Assembly: GCF_030409605.1 (NCBI RefSeq)
Contig: NZ_JAUFQG010000004.1
Span: 372,001 to 436,000, forward strand
DNA length: 64,000 bases
Direction: 5' to 3'
Origin: Simiduia curdlanivorans
Lineage (GTDB): Bacteria; Pseudomonadota; Gammaproteobacteria; Pseudomonadales; Cellvibrionaceae
Part shown: one piece after another, positions 40,388-49,143 of the stretch
How the letters are laid out: each line of letters starts with the position of its first letter
Numbering within the stretch: the stretch's first letter is position 1
Program-made: the position numbers and the translations under genes
The notes under the pieces: generated by a model
What the model was told of the DNA's origin: nothing
Databases searched by the model: none
What the model saw: only the letters and a program-made list of their open reading frames with translations

Positions 40388-42091
40388 TCAAGAAGAACAA
40401 CTATAATGAGATACCCCACCGGCTTTAAAAAGCGCCTGTGGTCTTAGTCTATAGTATTTATCTTCCACTTCTTTTGATTGTTCATCAAAAGGTTGGCTTA
40501 ACACTTCCTGCAACTCTCGAACAAGCGTGTAATCATTTCCCATCGCTAGCTGGTAGGCTGGTGCAACAAGCCACTCTCGCCAAACGTATTTAGGATTAAC
40601 CTGTTTCATCTGCTGTGAGCGCTCTTCAATATTCTGGCCTGGACAGACATGTGACTTCCATTTGTCTAGCCACCGAGACCAGTGCTCCTCTAGTGAATCT
40701 GTCGCATCCTTATAGAAGCTCTTTTTAAGTGGCTCAATATTATCCGGAATGTTCGAGAGCTCCCGAAAGAAGATGGTGTAATCGACAGAGGTTTGCTCCA
40801 TTAGTGTCATAAGATCACGAAACAACTCAGTGTTAAACGTGTTCAGCCCAAGTTTAGCTGCCCACATCGTTTCCAGTTTTAACGCCATCTCCGAAGAAAA
40901 ACCTTGTCGAATTTCGTCGAATTTCTCTAGAGATTCCGGATGGGATTCAAGTAAAGGCCGCAGTGCGGTCCAAAACATGTGAAAGTTTGTTTCGGCCGCG
41001 GCGGGCTGGTTGAAGTAAGAAAAATGTTGCCCACCACCGGTCCACGGCTGGTAACTCGGGTCGAAGAGTTCGCAGAATCCAAAGGGCCCGTAGTCGAGAG
41101 TAAAGCCGCCACCCGCGCAATTGTCGCTATTAAAATTGCCCTGGCAATAGCCGACGCGCAGCCAGTTGGCTACTAGGGATGTTAAGCGGGAACGGAATTC
41201 GGCTGCCAACGCCACCACCTTCTCCGCAGTCGACAATTTGTCGTCAATCACATCCTTATACTCGCGCTCGATTAAATGCAATGCAATCATCTCCAACTCT
41301 TCCATCGCTTTTGGATGCTCACCCTTACGGGCTCGGCGTCCAAAGAGTTCGAGTTGACCGACACGCAAGAAAGAAGGTGCGACACGCGTCGAAATAGCAA
41401 CGGGTTCCGACACCATAATATCGGGATCTGTGGAGAGTGATCCTTCTGAGTACCAAGGGCGATTTACCGACTCTGTTTTTGATACGTACAAACACAGAGA
41501 TCTGGACGTCGGTATGCCCAGCGCGTACATGTGCTCTTGTGCCAGAAATTCACGAACACTCGAGCGCAAGACAGCACGCCCATCCCCACCACGGCAGTAA
41601 GGGGTGCGACCACCGCCTTTCAATTGCATCTCCCAACGTTGGCCACAGATAACAGCTTCTAGCACCGACACCGCGCGACCATCACCATACCCATTGCCTG
41701 TCTGGAATGGGCACTGCTGAATATACTCGGTTCCATAAATAGAAAGCGCATAGCCTGTGGCCCAACCAATTTTACGCATGGGCGCAGGAACGTGAGAAAG
41801 ATCACCGGAGAACAACCGGCGAAAATCATCCGTTTGTGCCAAGCTATCGTCGAGATGTAGTTCGCGGAAGAATACTTTGCTGTGTGCGACGTAATCGGAA
41901 TCAGCAATGGGTGTTGGTTTGACGGGTACGTAATGCCCCGTGAAAACTTGGCGAGGTCTGTAATCTTCCCCATCAACTGTCGCATCGGGATCACGGTTGA
42001 GGGTATTCATCAGTGAATAGTCTGCCAAGCTGGCGAGATCTTCCAGCCTGGTCACGGCTGTAGAGGTTTCATCAAGCTGTTGTTTTGTCAT
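40388..42091 (-). CDS. selO: SelO/YdiU-family pseudokinase (protein AMPylase)
   Basis: 567 residues. Family blocks: MRKIGWATGYALSIYG, GDGRAVSVLEAVICGQRWEMQLKGGGRTPYCRGGDGRAVLRSSVREFLAQE-type nucleotide region, RVAPSFLRVGQLELFGRR and LDYGPFGFCELFDPSYQPWTGGG. SelO proteins transfer AMP to protein Ser/Thr/Tyr and act in redox stress. Here the usual HGVxNTDN loop reads QGNFNSDN, which I remember from a separate long SelO branch seen in algae and some bacteria. The C-terminus is YSCSS; the usual bacterial end is CSCSS or has Sec in eukaryotes. The metal-binding Asn/Asp (NSDN; LDYGPFG) are kept, so activity is plausible. Confidence 0.85.
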   Translation of the reverse strand: MTKQQLDETSTAVTRLEDLASLADYSLMNTLNRDPDATVDGEDYRPRQVFTGHYVPVKPTPIADSDYVAHSKVFFRELHLDDSLAQTDDFRRLFSGDLSHVPAPMRKIGWATGYALSIYGTEYIQQCPFQTGNGYGDGRAVSVLEAVICGQRWEMQLKGGGRTPYCRGGDGRAVLRSSVREFLAQEHMYALGIPTSRSLCLYVSKTESVNRPWYSEGSLSTDPDIMVSEPVAISTRVAPSFLRVGQLELFGRRARKGEHPKAMEELEMIALHLIEREYKDVIDDKLSTAEKVVALAAEFRSRLTSLVANWLRVGYCQGNFNSDNCAGGGFTLDYGPFGFCELFDPSYQPWTGGGQHFSYFNQPAAAETNFHMFWTALRPLLESHPESLEKFDEIRQGFSSEMALKLETMWAAKLGLNTFNTELFRDLMTLMEQTSVDYTIFFRELSNIPDNIEPLKKSFYKDATDSLEEHWSRWLDKWKSHVCPGQNIEERSQQMKQVNPKYVWREWLVAPAYQLAMGNDYTLVRELQEVLSQPFDEQSKEVEDKYYRLRPQALFKAGGVSHYSCSS

Positions 42092-42310
42092 AGAAAATCA
42101 CTAAACCTTATCTTGCCTATTACAACTCAATTGATAAAGCTGAAGTATAAGCCCAATGATAGGCTTTATTGTATTAAGTCGGTGTAAGAAATGCCGGGTT
42201 GGCTATGGGGCGGTAACCCCAAATCTGCTTCTACAGGGCAAGAGCTCAGATATTCCTGCACCCCGTTGACCGGAGCTGACTAATAGGTGACCCCAATAAA
42301 TTATGCACCA

Positions 42311-42499
42311 CTATCTTTTACACTTTCTGGCGCGATAACAGCTAAAAATACCGTAAAGTACAAACGAAACAGACCACAACATTGCGGAGTAGAAAAATAG
42401 ACTCCCTACCCGCTCAGCAGAGAACAAAGTGATGGCAACCATTGACAGACCGCCAATAATCCATCCATTTTCTAAAATCGACTTGAGCATATTAGCCAT
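42311..42499 (-). CDS. Small two-segment membrane protein
   Basis: 62 residues, with hydrophobic stretches at about 12-30 and 34-53 and a basic tail YRARKCKR. TTAAGGA lies about 9 bp before the ATG. It starts 12 bp after the stop of the chimeric ORF upstream. Unknown family; the basic C-terminus suggests that end is cytoplasmic. Confidence 0.5.
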   Translation of the reverse strand: MANMLKSILENGWIIGGLSMVAITLFSAERVGSLFFYSAMLWSVSFVLYGIFSCYRARKCKR

Positions 42500-42510
42500 A
42501 TTATCAATCC

Positions 42511-42702
42511 TTAATTTCGAAGATTTTGGGTCAGCGAAGATTGGGGGTCATTGTAAGAACTATCTTCTCGGCTTTCGGCCTCTGTTTTTCCGGTAATGAC
42601 GCGCCGACCGGTTAGCGCCTCAATTTCCTGCTTGAAGCGAGCTTGTCCAAAAAATGACAGCCACACTAATAAAATATAACCACCAATCACAATACAATTC
42701 AT
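42511..42702 (-). pseudogene. Chimeric ORF carrying a transposase 3' tail
   Basis: 63 codons. The first 20 encode a hydrophobic segment (MNCIVIGGYILLVWLSFFGQ). The rest begins ARFKQEIEALTGRRV, identical over 13 residues to the C-terminus of the transposase at 44867-45553 (DRFKQEIEALTGRRV), then runs out of frame through its 3' flank. It is a decayed copy of a transposase end that has joined an unrelated start; expression is doubtful. Confidence 0.55.
42538..42639. repeat. Copy of the RAYT 3' end (paired with 44849-44945)
   Basis: About 100 bp closely matching 44849-44945 in the same orientation: both start near TTGGGG(G)TC, share GTAAGAACTA and the block TGACGCGCCGACCGGTTAGC, and run to TTCCTGCTTGAAGCG. 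Confidence 0.75.
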
Positions 42703-42772
42703 GCTAATTGACGGTGGGCGCCACGCTATTTTACGCGTATAACTAATTCAAAACCGCCACCGGTGATCAGGG

Positions 42773-43762
42773 ATGACTAAACCGCGCAAACAACTTATCG
42801 ATGCCGATACTACGCCTTTCTACCATATCGTGTCTCGCTGTGTACGCCGTAGCTTTCTCTGCGGCAGAGATGCACAGGGTAATAATTTCGAACATCGACG
42901 CCAATGGATTGAAGACAAAATCCTCGCCCTGCCCCATATTTTCGCCATCCACGTATGCGCCTATGCTGTGATGTCGAATCACTACCATCTGGTTCTGGAA
43001 ATTGACGCTGAGCAAGCTGAAACCTGGACGACAGAAGACGTTATTCAGCGCTGGCACCGACTGTTTAATGGCAATCTATTCAGCCAAAGATTTGTACGGG
43101 GCGAAGCCTTAGCAGCCGCAGAGCGCGAGGCGCTTGATAGTTGCGTTGCTGTCTGGCGTAGCCGGCTGGCAAATATCAGCTGGTTTATGCGCCAAATCAA
43201 CGAACCCATTGCCCGCGACGCCAATGCAGAAGACAACTGTACCGGCCGCTTCTGGGAGGGCAGGTTTAAATCTCAGGCTCTACTTGATGAAAAAGCGCTA
43301 GCTGCGTGCATGGCCTATGTCGATCTTAACCCCGTGCGTGCCAAGATGGCAAAAACACCGGAGCAATCGGATTACACCAGCGCTAAACGCCGCATCAACA
43401 AAGCCAAAAGCGCGCACAACCCAAACCACAAGCAACAACAGCCGAAATCACTGCGAGCGTTTGTGGGCAACCCACGGCAAGATATGCCGGCTGGCTTACC
43501 GTTTAAGTTAACCGACTATTTAGAATTGTTAGACTGGACGGGTAAACAAGTGCGTGCCAATAAACGTGGCGCAATCGCTGCAGAATTGCCGCCTATACTC
43601 ACCTGGCTCAACATAGACCCAAAACACTGGCTCTACAGCGCCACACAGTTTGAGAGTCGATTTAAGGGTTTAGTGGGCGGCGCTTACAAACTAAAACAAG
43701 CCTGTCAAAAACTGGGCTATCAACGCACTCCGGGCTTAGGTAGCTGTCAATTACTTAGCTGA
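42773..43762 (+). CDS. REP-associated tyrosine transposase (Y1 family), long form
   Basis: 329 residues. Y1/IS200-like fold: FYHIVSRCVRRSFLCG at the start, HUH-type motif in MSNHYHLVL, FWEGRFKSQALLDE and CMAYVDLNPVRAKM. No mobile-element ends or accessory tnpB are seen, as expected for domesticated RAYTs. CAGGG precedes the ATG. RAYTs act on REP-like hairpins; the palindromic elements in this window are possible but unproven substrates. Confidence 0.85.
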   Translation: MTKPRKQLIDADTTPFYHIVSRCVRRSFLCGRDAQGNNFEHRRQWIEDKILALPHIFAIHVCAYAVMSNHYHLVLEIDAEQAETWTTEDVIQRWHRLFNGNLFSQRFVRGEALAAAEREALDSCVAVWRSRLANISWFMRQINEPIARDANAEDNCTGRFWEGRFKSQALLDEKALAACMAYVDLNPVRAKMAKTPEQSDYTSAKRRINKAKSAHNPNHKQQQPKSLRAFVGNPRQDMPAGLPFKLTDYLELLDWTGKQVRANKRGAIAAELPPILTWLNIDPKHWLYSATQFESRFKGLVGGAYKLKQACQKLGYQRTPGLGSCQLLS

Positions 43763-43809
43763 GCCGAACAACACACCCACACACGTTAAAATTGCCACCG
43801 GCAGGATTT

Positions 43810-44718
43810 CTATCGAGCCAAATTTGGCATTTTGGCGCATAAAAATTCTATTGAGATACCGCTTCGGATTTTCCTATCTCCGGCTTGGTTTTTTTGATCA
43901 AGTTGCGTCGATTTCTTAAATCGGGTTTTAACGTGGATGTCCCAGTAATTTCTACCTTTCCATTCGTGTTTGCATTTTGGGCAAGATAGTTTGCCAGTCA
44001 CTAGCTCTTGATCTCTTTTGGCTAACGATTCATTAAAATTTCGCATCTGGCGACTGGTTATAAACGCTGGCCTTAGATTATTCTCCTTAATTAATAGCTG
44101 CTGTTTTGCACTATTAAGTTTGGGGTGATAAAGCCATTCTTTTCCTGCATCGCCGCTTTCAAAAAATTGTGTAATCGTTTCAGTGAATGTGCGCTTTGAG
44201 GGACTGTTAAAATAAGCATCTTCGATGTGATCAAGATGAATAGCTAAAACCCCATTTTCTGGTGGCAGAGTATCAAGGTCGCTGACATTTTCCCGATGCC
44301 TAAAATAGAGGTGAAGTTTATGGGCACCCAGGCTGAGTGTAATGTGTAGTGGACTTAGCTCATCAACCACGAAGTTTGTAACCGACTGGCTTTTTGTGAC
44401 AACTTCTGTCGCACCATGGAGCCCCTGTAGGATGAAATCAGGGGTTTTGATAGCGTTGATTAATCCTTCTAAAAATAGCTGCCGAATAAATACCTTCGCT
44501 GAGCTGTAGAAGGATACGTCACAAACACGCACGGCTTTACGTTGTGAATGTGGGTTATGGGCAAAATGCCAAGCTTTCAGATCGCCCTGCTTAGCGACCA
44601 CATCGATTTCACAGCTTTGGCATACGCAGCCGCAGTCTGCGCCATTGGCAACATCCGCTACATCTACTCGTTTACCGGTTGCTATATCTATAGCAATTGG
44701 AATAAGCACATTGTCCAT
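43810..44718 (-). CDS. CoiA-like zinc-finger protein
   Basis: 302 residues. The N-terminal 60 residues have the CoiA-like layout: GKRVDVADVANGADCGCVCQSCE with Cys pairs at about 29-36, then KQGDLKAWHFAH. A second Cys pair is in LSCPKCKHEW near residue 245. The middle part is not recognised, and the PD-(D/E)xK nuclease core of CoiA is not obvious from reading. CoiA-like proteins occur in competence and in mobile or defence contexts. Placement between two transposases supports an accessory role. The function cannot be given more exactly. Confidence 0.6.
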   Translation of the reverse strand: MDNVLIPIAIDIATGKRVDVADVANGADCGCVCQSCEIDVVAKQGDLKAWHFAHNPHSQRKAVRVCDVSFYSSAKVFIRQLFLEGLINAIKTPDFILQGLHGATEVVTKSQSVTNFVVDELSPLHITLSLGAHKLHLYFRHRENVSDLDTLPPENGVLAIHLDHIEDAYFNSPSKRTFTETITQFFESGDAGKEWLYHPKLNSAKQQLLIKENNLRPAFITSRQMRNFNESLAKRDQELVTGKLSCPKCKHEWKGRNYWDIHVKTRFKKSTQLDQKNQAGDRKIRSGISIEFLCAKMPNLAR

Positions 44719-44848
44719 TTTCGGCTAAGCCCACGATTTTCCACTGCGTAAGTAGCCCACATGCCGCGAGATTAATCAATAGTGTACAGAGGCTTGGATG
44801 TCTTCCGAACTGTAATATGAGATTTGGGGTAGGAGATTTGGGAGAGAT

Positions 44849-44945
44849 TTGGGGTCGATGTAAGAACTACCTTCTCGGCTTTGGGCCTCTTTTTTCGGGA
44901 GTGACGCGCCGACCGGTTAGCGCCTCAATTTCCTGCTTGAAGCGG
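44849..44945. repeat. RAYT 3' end, intact copy of the 42538-42639 repeat
   Basis: 3' coding end and flank of the transposase at 44867-45553. Just outside, GAGATTTGGG-type units occur three times (about 44818-44852), and CCCAAATC / GATTTGGG sequences recur at about 42220 and 45618-45646; they may be the hairpin ends recognised by the transposase. Confidence 0.7.
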
Positions 44946-45553
44946 TCATTGCCTAATGCCATGCCTTTGTTTAGTGCCGTTCTTAGTTCGTTCATCTCAT
45001 GCATGTCTTGCTGAGTCGTAAATAAATTTCGATAGGCCTCTGCCCTTGCTTTCAAGGTGGAGCCCAATCGTTGATAGACCTCGTGTGGCGTCCACAATTT
45101 TACCCTGCGGCCCAATCCATTAGCGTGGAAACTCGACCACCGATAGCCTGCCGGATGCTCGACCATACCAGCCCTTACAGGGTTTAATTCGATATAGGGC
45201 AAACACGAAAGAAAGTACTGTTCGGCACTCACCACGCAAGACTTAAAGCGACCTTCCCACAGCGTTCCTGTCCTGCGGTAAGTGTAATTGAAGTGACGAA
45301 CATAATGTCGACCAAGCGCTTGCATCAACTGAGAAACACCGGCGGATGTTTCTGGGGTAACCAGCAAATGGACGTGGTTGGTCATAAACACCCAGCCATG
45401 AATCGCCATTCGGTACTTCTTTGCATATTCCTCTAACCAATGCGCATACGCGGCGAAATCATCTTCACTGCCAAAACACGCCCGTCGATTATTGCCACGC
45501 TGAATAATATGTTGCGGAATGTTGGGTAAACACAGTCGAGGCAGGCGAGCCAT
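44867..45553 (-). CDS. REP-associated tyrosine transposase (Y1 family), short form
   Basis: 228 residues. MARLPRLCLPNIPQHIIQRG at the start, HUH motif in MTNHVHLLVTPE, YTYRRTGTLWEGRFKSC with the likely nucleophile Tyr region and YIELNPVRAGMV. Typical RAYT length and layout. A hairpin GATTTGGG...CCCAAATC lies 65-95 bp upstream (45618-45646). It belongs to a different RAYT subgroup from the gene at 42773. Confidence 0.9.
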   Translation of the reverse strand: MARLPRLCLPNIPQHIIQRGNNRRACFGSEDDFAAYAHWLEEYAKKYRMAIHGWVFMTNHVHLLVTPETSAGVSQLMQALGRHYVRHFNYTYRRTGTLWEGRFKSCVVSAEQYFLSCLPYIELNPVRAGMVEHPAGYRWSSFHANGLGRRVKLWTPHEVYQRLGSTLKARAEAYRNLFTTQQDMHEMNELRTALNKGMALGNDRFKQEIEALTGRRVTPEKRGPKPRR

Positions 45554-45648
45554 AGATCTTCCTTGATCATTGGTTTCTGTTTCAAACTACGATAGAGGAT
45601 AGCGCTTTACTGTCATGATTTGGGTTTTTACTCTGAGCCCAAATCTCG

Positions 45649-46071
45649 TCAAGCATAAAACGCCGAGTATAGAGCTCTATCGGGGTTAAGCCGAGAAAAG
45701 AACTGGGGTGGCTGAAAATTCTCCTCGTACTTACGCAAAGTATCCAAGCAAATATCCCTCTCCAAAGGCTGGATATTTCTCAAACCAATGGCCGCCACTA
45801 GCTCTCTATCTTTAGTGTATTCATCGAATTCTTTTTTCGGTATGCAAATATTCTTACCGTACTTCTTCCAAATCGCCTTTGGAGGTAAAACCTCCACAAA
45901 GTCGATTTCTGTTGATAGCTTTATTTTTCCTACAGGAAGAGTTGTGTAGATCCATAAGCGAGAACCGGAAGGCAAATTAATACTTCTTGTCCTCAACTCT
46001 ACAGTTTTATTTCCAGACAAAATATTTTCTACGTGCCGAGGCCTAATCGATATTATTGCATCATTCATCAA
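45649..46071 (-). CDS. ASCH-domain protein
   Basis: 140 residues. The ASCH signature GxKxxExR is present as GNKTVELR at residues 20-27, after ISIRPRHVENIL; WIYTTLPVGKI and a C-terminal LNPDRALYSAF complete the PUA-like domain. ASCH proteins are thought to bind RNA or modified nucleotides; some cleave RNA or act as amidohydrolases. The start overlaps the end of the GNAT-PIN gene by 11 bp, so the two are coupled and probably work together. Confidence 0.75.
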   Translation of the reverse strand: MMNDAIISIRPRHVENILSGNKTVELRTRSINLPSGSRLWIYTTLPVGKIKLSTEIDFVEVLPPKAIWKKYGKNICIPKKEFDEYTKDRELVAAIGLRNIQPLERDICLDTLRKYEENFQPPQFFSRLNPDRALYSAFYA

Positions 46072-48166
46072 AGGTTTCTCTTATCAGGACTTTTAGCTGG
46101 TCTAGATTTATTCTCTCCGGGGAAACCAGGTTTGCCTTACTAATCAACCCCAGCTCTTTTGCTCTTGAAAAAGATATTCTTCGGTCGAACTCCAAGAAAT
46201 TATCAAAGGTAAATACATGAAGCTTACCATTTTTATCAGCGAGACTCGTCAAGTCATCACGAGACAGAACACCTTGCCTATCTACTTTAATAGTTGCTTC
46301 ATCAATGCTTATAACATCGGAATATGTGATTCTGGAGAAGCCAATTATTTCTTGAATACTTTTATAGCCAGACACATAAAAGGCGACAATCCCTCCCTTC
46401 TTAAACAGCGATGCCTTACTTGGCGAACGGAAGTATGCTTTTTCAAGCAGGAGGGCTTGTTCGTGACTAGACAATAGAGACAATTGGTTGGTTACATTTC
46501 CAATCAATCCATTTGCATAGTTTTCTCGAATGGGCACCAAAATGCAGCCTCTGTCGGGATTAAGAATAAACCTTGGGCCAATAAGCGACTCAAATTTAAA
46601 CCATGAGAACGCTTCGACTCTATTGTTTTTGTCTGTAATACAAACACCTGTATTTATCAGCTCTTTTTTTGAAGGAAGCTTTTCCGGTATAGATAAACCG
46701 CAAAATAATTTTATATCCTTATAGAAGCGCTCCCAGTTCTTGGCATCTAAAAACTGGTTGATTATAATTTTCACAAAATGATCACCGCTTCTAAAAAAAC
46801 CTTTCTTTCGTAAAGTTTCCTCTGTTAAGTCTTGACCCTTTCCAACATATAGATCTAAGCGATACGGGAAGCCACTTTTATACCTTAGTGCGGTTTCTAG
46901 AAAGTGGTCGATAGCCGCGACCGATTGAGGGCAGTTTTCATCTATGTACAAAGCTGCCAGTGCACTACTTGTACCTTTTGTCGGTTTATGAAAAAAATAC
47001 ACTCCGAATAAACGGTCATCTAATCGAGCTTCGTAGACATTCACTGACTCTCTGACAGGGGAGCTAGTATCTAGCAATTTAGTTATAGCACTTGGTGTTG
47101 TATACCCACACAAAAACCCTTTTATCTCTTCTGTCACATTAGAAATCGAGAACGAGAAATCTGTATTTAAAGGGACTTCTATATTCAAGGCTATACCGTC
47201 ATCCAAAACTAATTCATCCGGCGAAAGTATTAACACGCCGTATTTGTCCTTAATATCATTACAAGCTCTCAGCAAGGCTTTTTCACGCGTAATAAATCCA
47301 CCTATGCCTGCCGAAATGCAATATGCCAGATGTATAAGGTCTGACTCATCATTCTGTGCAGACTTCCTAGTAGATGTTCTTAAAGGAAAGACAATATCTC
47401 TAAGCGGTTCAGCAATGCTTGTAACATCAGCATCAGTGCTAACCTCGGGAAATACAGCGGCCAATCTAAGAACGGGGTCATCAGAATAACTGGCTGACTG
47501 ACGCTCTAATTCTTTTTTAAACTCAGGCGTTACACAAATCGAAAATCCACCTTGAAAACCGACCTGCATAATTTTTACGACTTTCTTATACCCTGGGCGC
47601 GCTTTGAAGACATCCAGCAGTAGGTTCAAATCTAAAGCATAGACTGGACGCTCTAGCACAGGACCTATTGGCTCAATTCCAGTTGATTCATTGGTTAAGC
47701 CTGATAAAAGGTCATTATCTTCTAAGGAGTGACCCCTGATATTGATTGTGCGTTTTGTAGTATGACCACCTTTAACTTGCTGATATATCGAAAATCCAAC
47801 CTGCTCCCAGAAATTATTGGCTGGCAAATCAGAAGCGACTCTGGCTGAAATGGAGTGGTAATGCTTTTCTCTTGCATGGTTTTTCAAGGCACTGATTAAC
47901 CGCTTCCCAACACCTTGTCCTTTTACAGATGGGCAGGCGTATATCTGAAAAACCTTGAGGGTTGGCATTGTGCCACCAAACATTAGATAGCCCTTCAGCT
48001 CATTGGAATTATTAATTGCCACCCACAACTGCCCCTTAGATGCCATCTGCTCATAGACAGAAGAAGAGAGAAAACCAAAAGCCCCCTTATTTTTATCCGC
48101 TATCTCGGCTACTTGGCGCACATAAACTGAGACTTGATCAAATTGCTTTAAAATGGCGTAATCCAT
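46061..48166 (-). CDS. GNAT-PIN multidomain protein with C-terminal PUA/ASCH-like part
   Basis: 701 residues, cytoplasmic. Residues about 1-140 are a GNAT acetyltransferase with acetyl-CoA loop KGQGVGK (82-88) and ARVASDLPANNFWEQVGF. Residues about 172-325 look like a PIN ribonuclease: ALDLNLLLD (Asp179), PEFKKELER (Glu219), ESDLIHLAYC (Asp276) and GGFITREKALLRA. Residues about 370-490 look like a second, degenerate GNAT (LAALYIDENCP; EETLRKKGFFRSGDHFVKI). Residues about 585-690 resemble a PUA/EVE/ASCH-type fold (GGIVAFYVSG, EIIGFSRITYSDVI). The gene is clearly more AT-rich than the flanking housekeeping genes. The layout suggests a toxin or defence effector working with the downstream ASCH protein, perhaps on tRNA or mRNA; that is inference. 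Confidence 0.65.
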   Translation of the reverse strand: MDYAILKQFDQVSVYVRQVAEIADKNKGAFGFLSSSVYEQMASKGQLWVAINNSNELKGYLMFGGTMPTLKVFQIYACPSVKGQGVGKRLISALKNHAREKHYHSISARVASDLPANNFWEQVGFSIYQQVKGGHTTKRTINIRGHSLEDNDLLSGLTNESTGIEPIGPVLERPVYALDLNLLLDVFKARPGYKKVVKIMQVGFQGGFSICVTPEFKKELERQSASYSDDPVLRLAAVFPEVSTDADVTSIAEPLRDIVFPLRTSTRKSAQNDESDLIHLAYCISAGIGGFITREKALLRACNDIKDKYGVLILSPDELVLDDGIALNIEVPLNTDFSFSISNVTEEIKGFLCGYTTPSAITKLLDTSSPVRESVNVYEARLDDRLFGVYFFHKPTKGTSSALAALYIDENCPQSVAAIDHFLETALRYKSGFPYRLDLYVGKGQDLTEETLRKKGFFRSGDHFVKIIINQFLDAKNWERFYKDIKLFCGLSIPEKLPSKKELINTGVCITDKNNRVEAFSWFKFESLIGPRFILNPDRGCILVPIRENYANGLIGNVTNQLSLLSSHEQALLLEKAYFRSPSKASLFKKGGIVAFYVSGYKSIQEIIGFSRITYSDVISIDEATIKVDRQGVLSRDDLTSLADKNGKLHVFTFDNFLEFDRRISFSRAKELGLISKANLVSPERINLDQLKVLIRETFDE

Positions 48167-48738
48167 TACGGTCCCCAGTCGATAACTAGTTTGGTAAAAC
48201 TGCAGTGATTTCGTCCGTTTTGAGACTTAGAGTTTCTAGCCTTGCGGCTAACATATATACAGATTAACTCCCCCAAGGTGGTATCTTTTTCGCTTTTCGG
48301 CGATACCTTATGAGAAGAATAGCAAGGAGCCTTTGGCGGAGTCATTTACAGCTGCCGCCCATGCTAATCGAGTTATTTTGACTGCTAATCTACCACTTGT
48401 CATGTAGTTAAACTAATCATCTTGTGCCTATTCTCGATTACATTGATTTGGTGAGTACGAAGAGCGAGCCAGCAGCTTTGGTGAGGATTTATTTGGCTGA
48501 TGGATTATTAAACGCCATGAGTCTCAGGTTGATTTAACAAGAGTTTTTCGACTTTACTAGGTAAGAGTGTTGCTTTTGAAGAACTCACCACGCGCAGCCC
48601 CGACAGGCTAGCAAGAAAGATGGGGCCTGGTGCTTGTTCTCGCACGTCCTGTGCTCGGCCTTCGGCCGCTAACGCGCACCAAATCATTCTAGATGATTTG
48701 TCTGACGGGTGCGAAGTGACTTGCTTCGAGTAAATAAA
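48167..48738. other. Gap between the GNAT-PIN gene and the repeat array
   Basis: No clear gene. A plus-strand open frame of 28 codons from GTG 48451 (ending 48537) reads STKSEPAALVRIYLADG..., vaguely like the start of GIY-YIG family proteins, and could be a remnant. A perfect palindrome CAAATCAT TCTAG ATGATTTG is at 48680-48700, and a partial repeat-unit tail is at about 48701-48738. Confidence 0.35.
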
Positions 48739-49143
48739 TGGTGGGGTTTCTCGAACCTGAGCTCTGGACCTGCCAGAACATGAAACAAGAGATGAGTCGG
48801 TCCGACGTGTGCGGAGTGACTAACTTCTAGTAGAAATGGTGGGCCTTCCGGGACTGGAACCCAGGACCTGCCCGGACATGAAACAGAGAGATGAGTCGGT
48901 CCGACGTGTGCGGAGTGACTTACTTCGAGTAAATAAATGGTGGGATTTCTGGGGCTCGAGTTGTCTAGGACCTGCCCGAACATGAAACAAGAGATGAGTC
49001 GGTCCGACGTGTGCGGAGTGACTTGCTTCGAGTAAAGAAATGGTGGGCCTTCCGGGACTCGAGTTGTCTAGGACCTGCCCGAACATGAAACAAGAGATGA
49101 GTCGGTCCGACGTGTGCGGAAAAACTAACTTCGAGTAAATAAA
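48739..49143 (-). repeat. Tandem array of about 100-bp repeats with tRNA 3' ends
   Basis: Four units beginning at 48739, 48837, 48938 and 49041 (98, 101, 103 and 103 bp). Read on the minus strand, in tRNA direction, each contains sequence like the anticodon side (CCGACTCAT), then GCAGGTCC, a variable T-arm and CCGGAAGGCCCACCA or a degraded form of it. A shared spacer (TTTACTCGAAG...TCCGCACACGTCGGA) joins the units. The spacer also follows the true tRNA. The D-arm and 5' acceptor strand are missing, so the units cannot be functional tRNAs. Open frames across this array are artefacts of the repeat. Confidence 0.85.

Noticed and set aside
48684..49086. Minus-strand ORFs with repeated peptides (FGQVLDNSSP..., HSAHVGPTHL...)
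   Set aside because: They are open only because the tRNA-end repeat unit of about 100 bp happens to lack stops; no ribosome site and the frame changes between units.
48739..49143. CRISPR array
   Set aside because: Units are 98-103 bp, contain tRNA sequence and have no short unique spacers; no cas genes are near.
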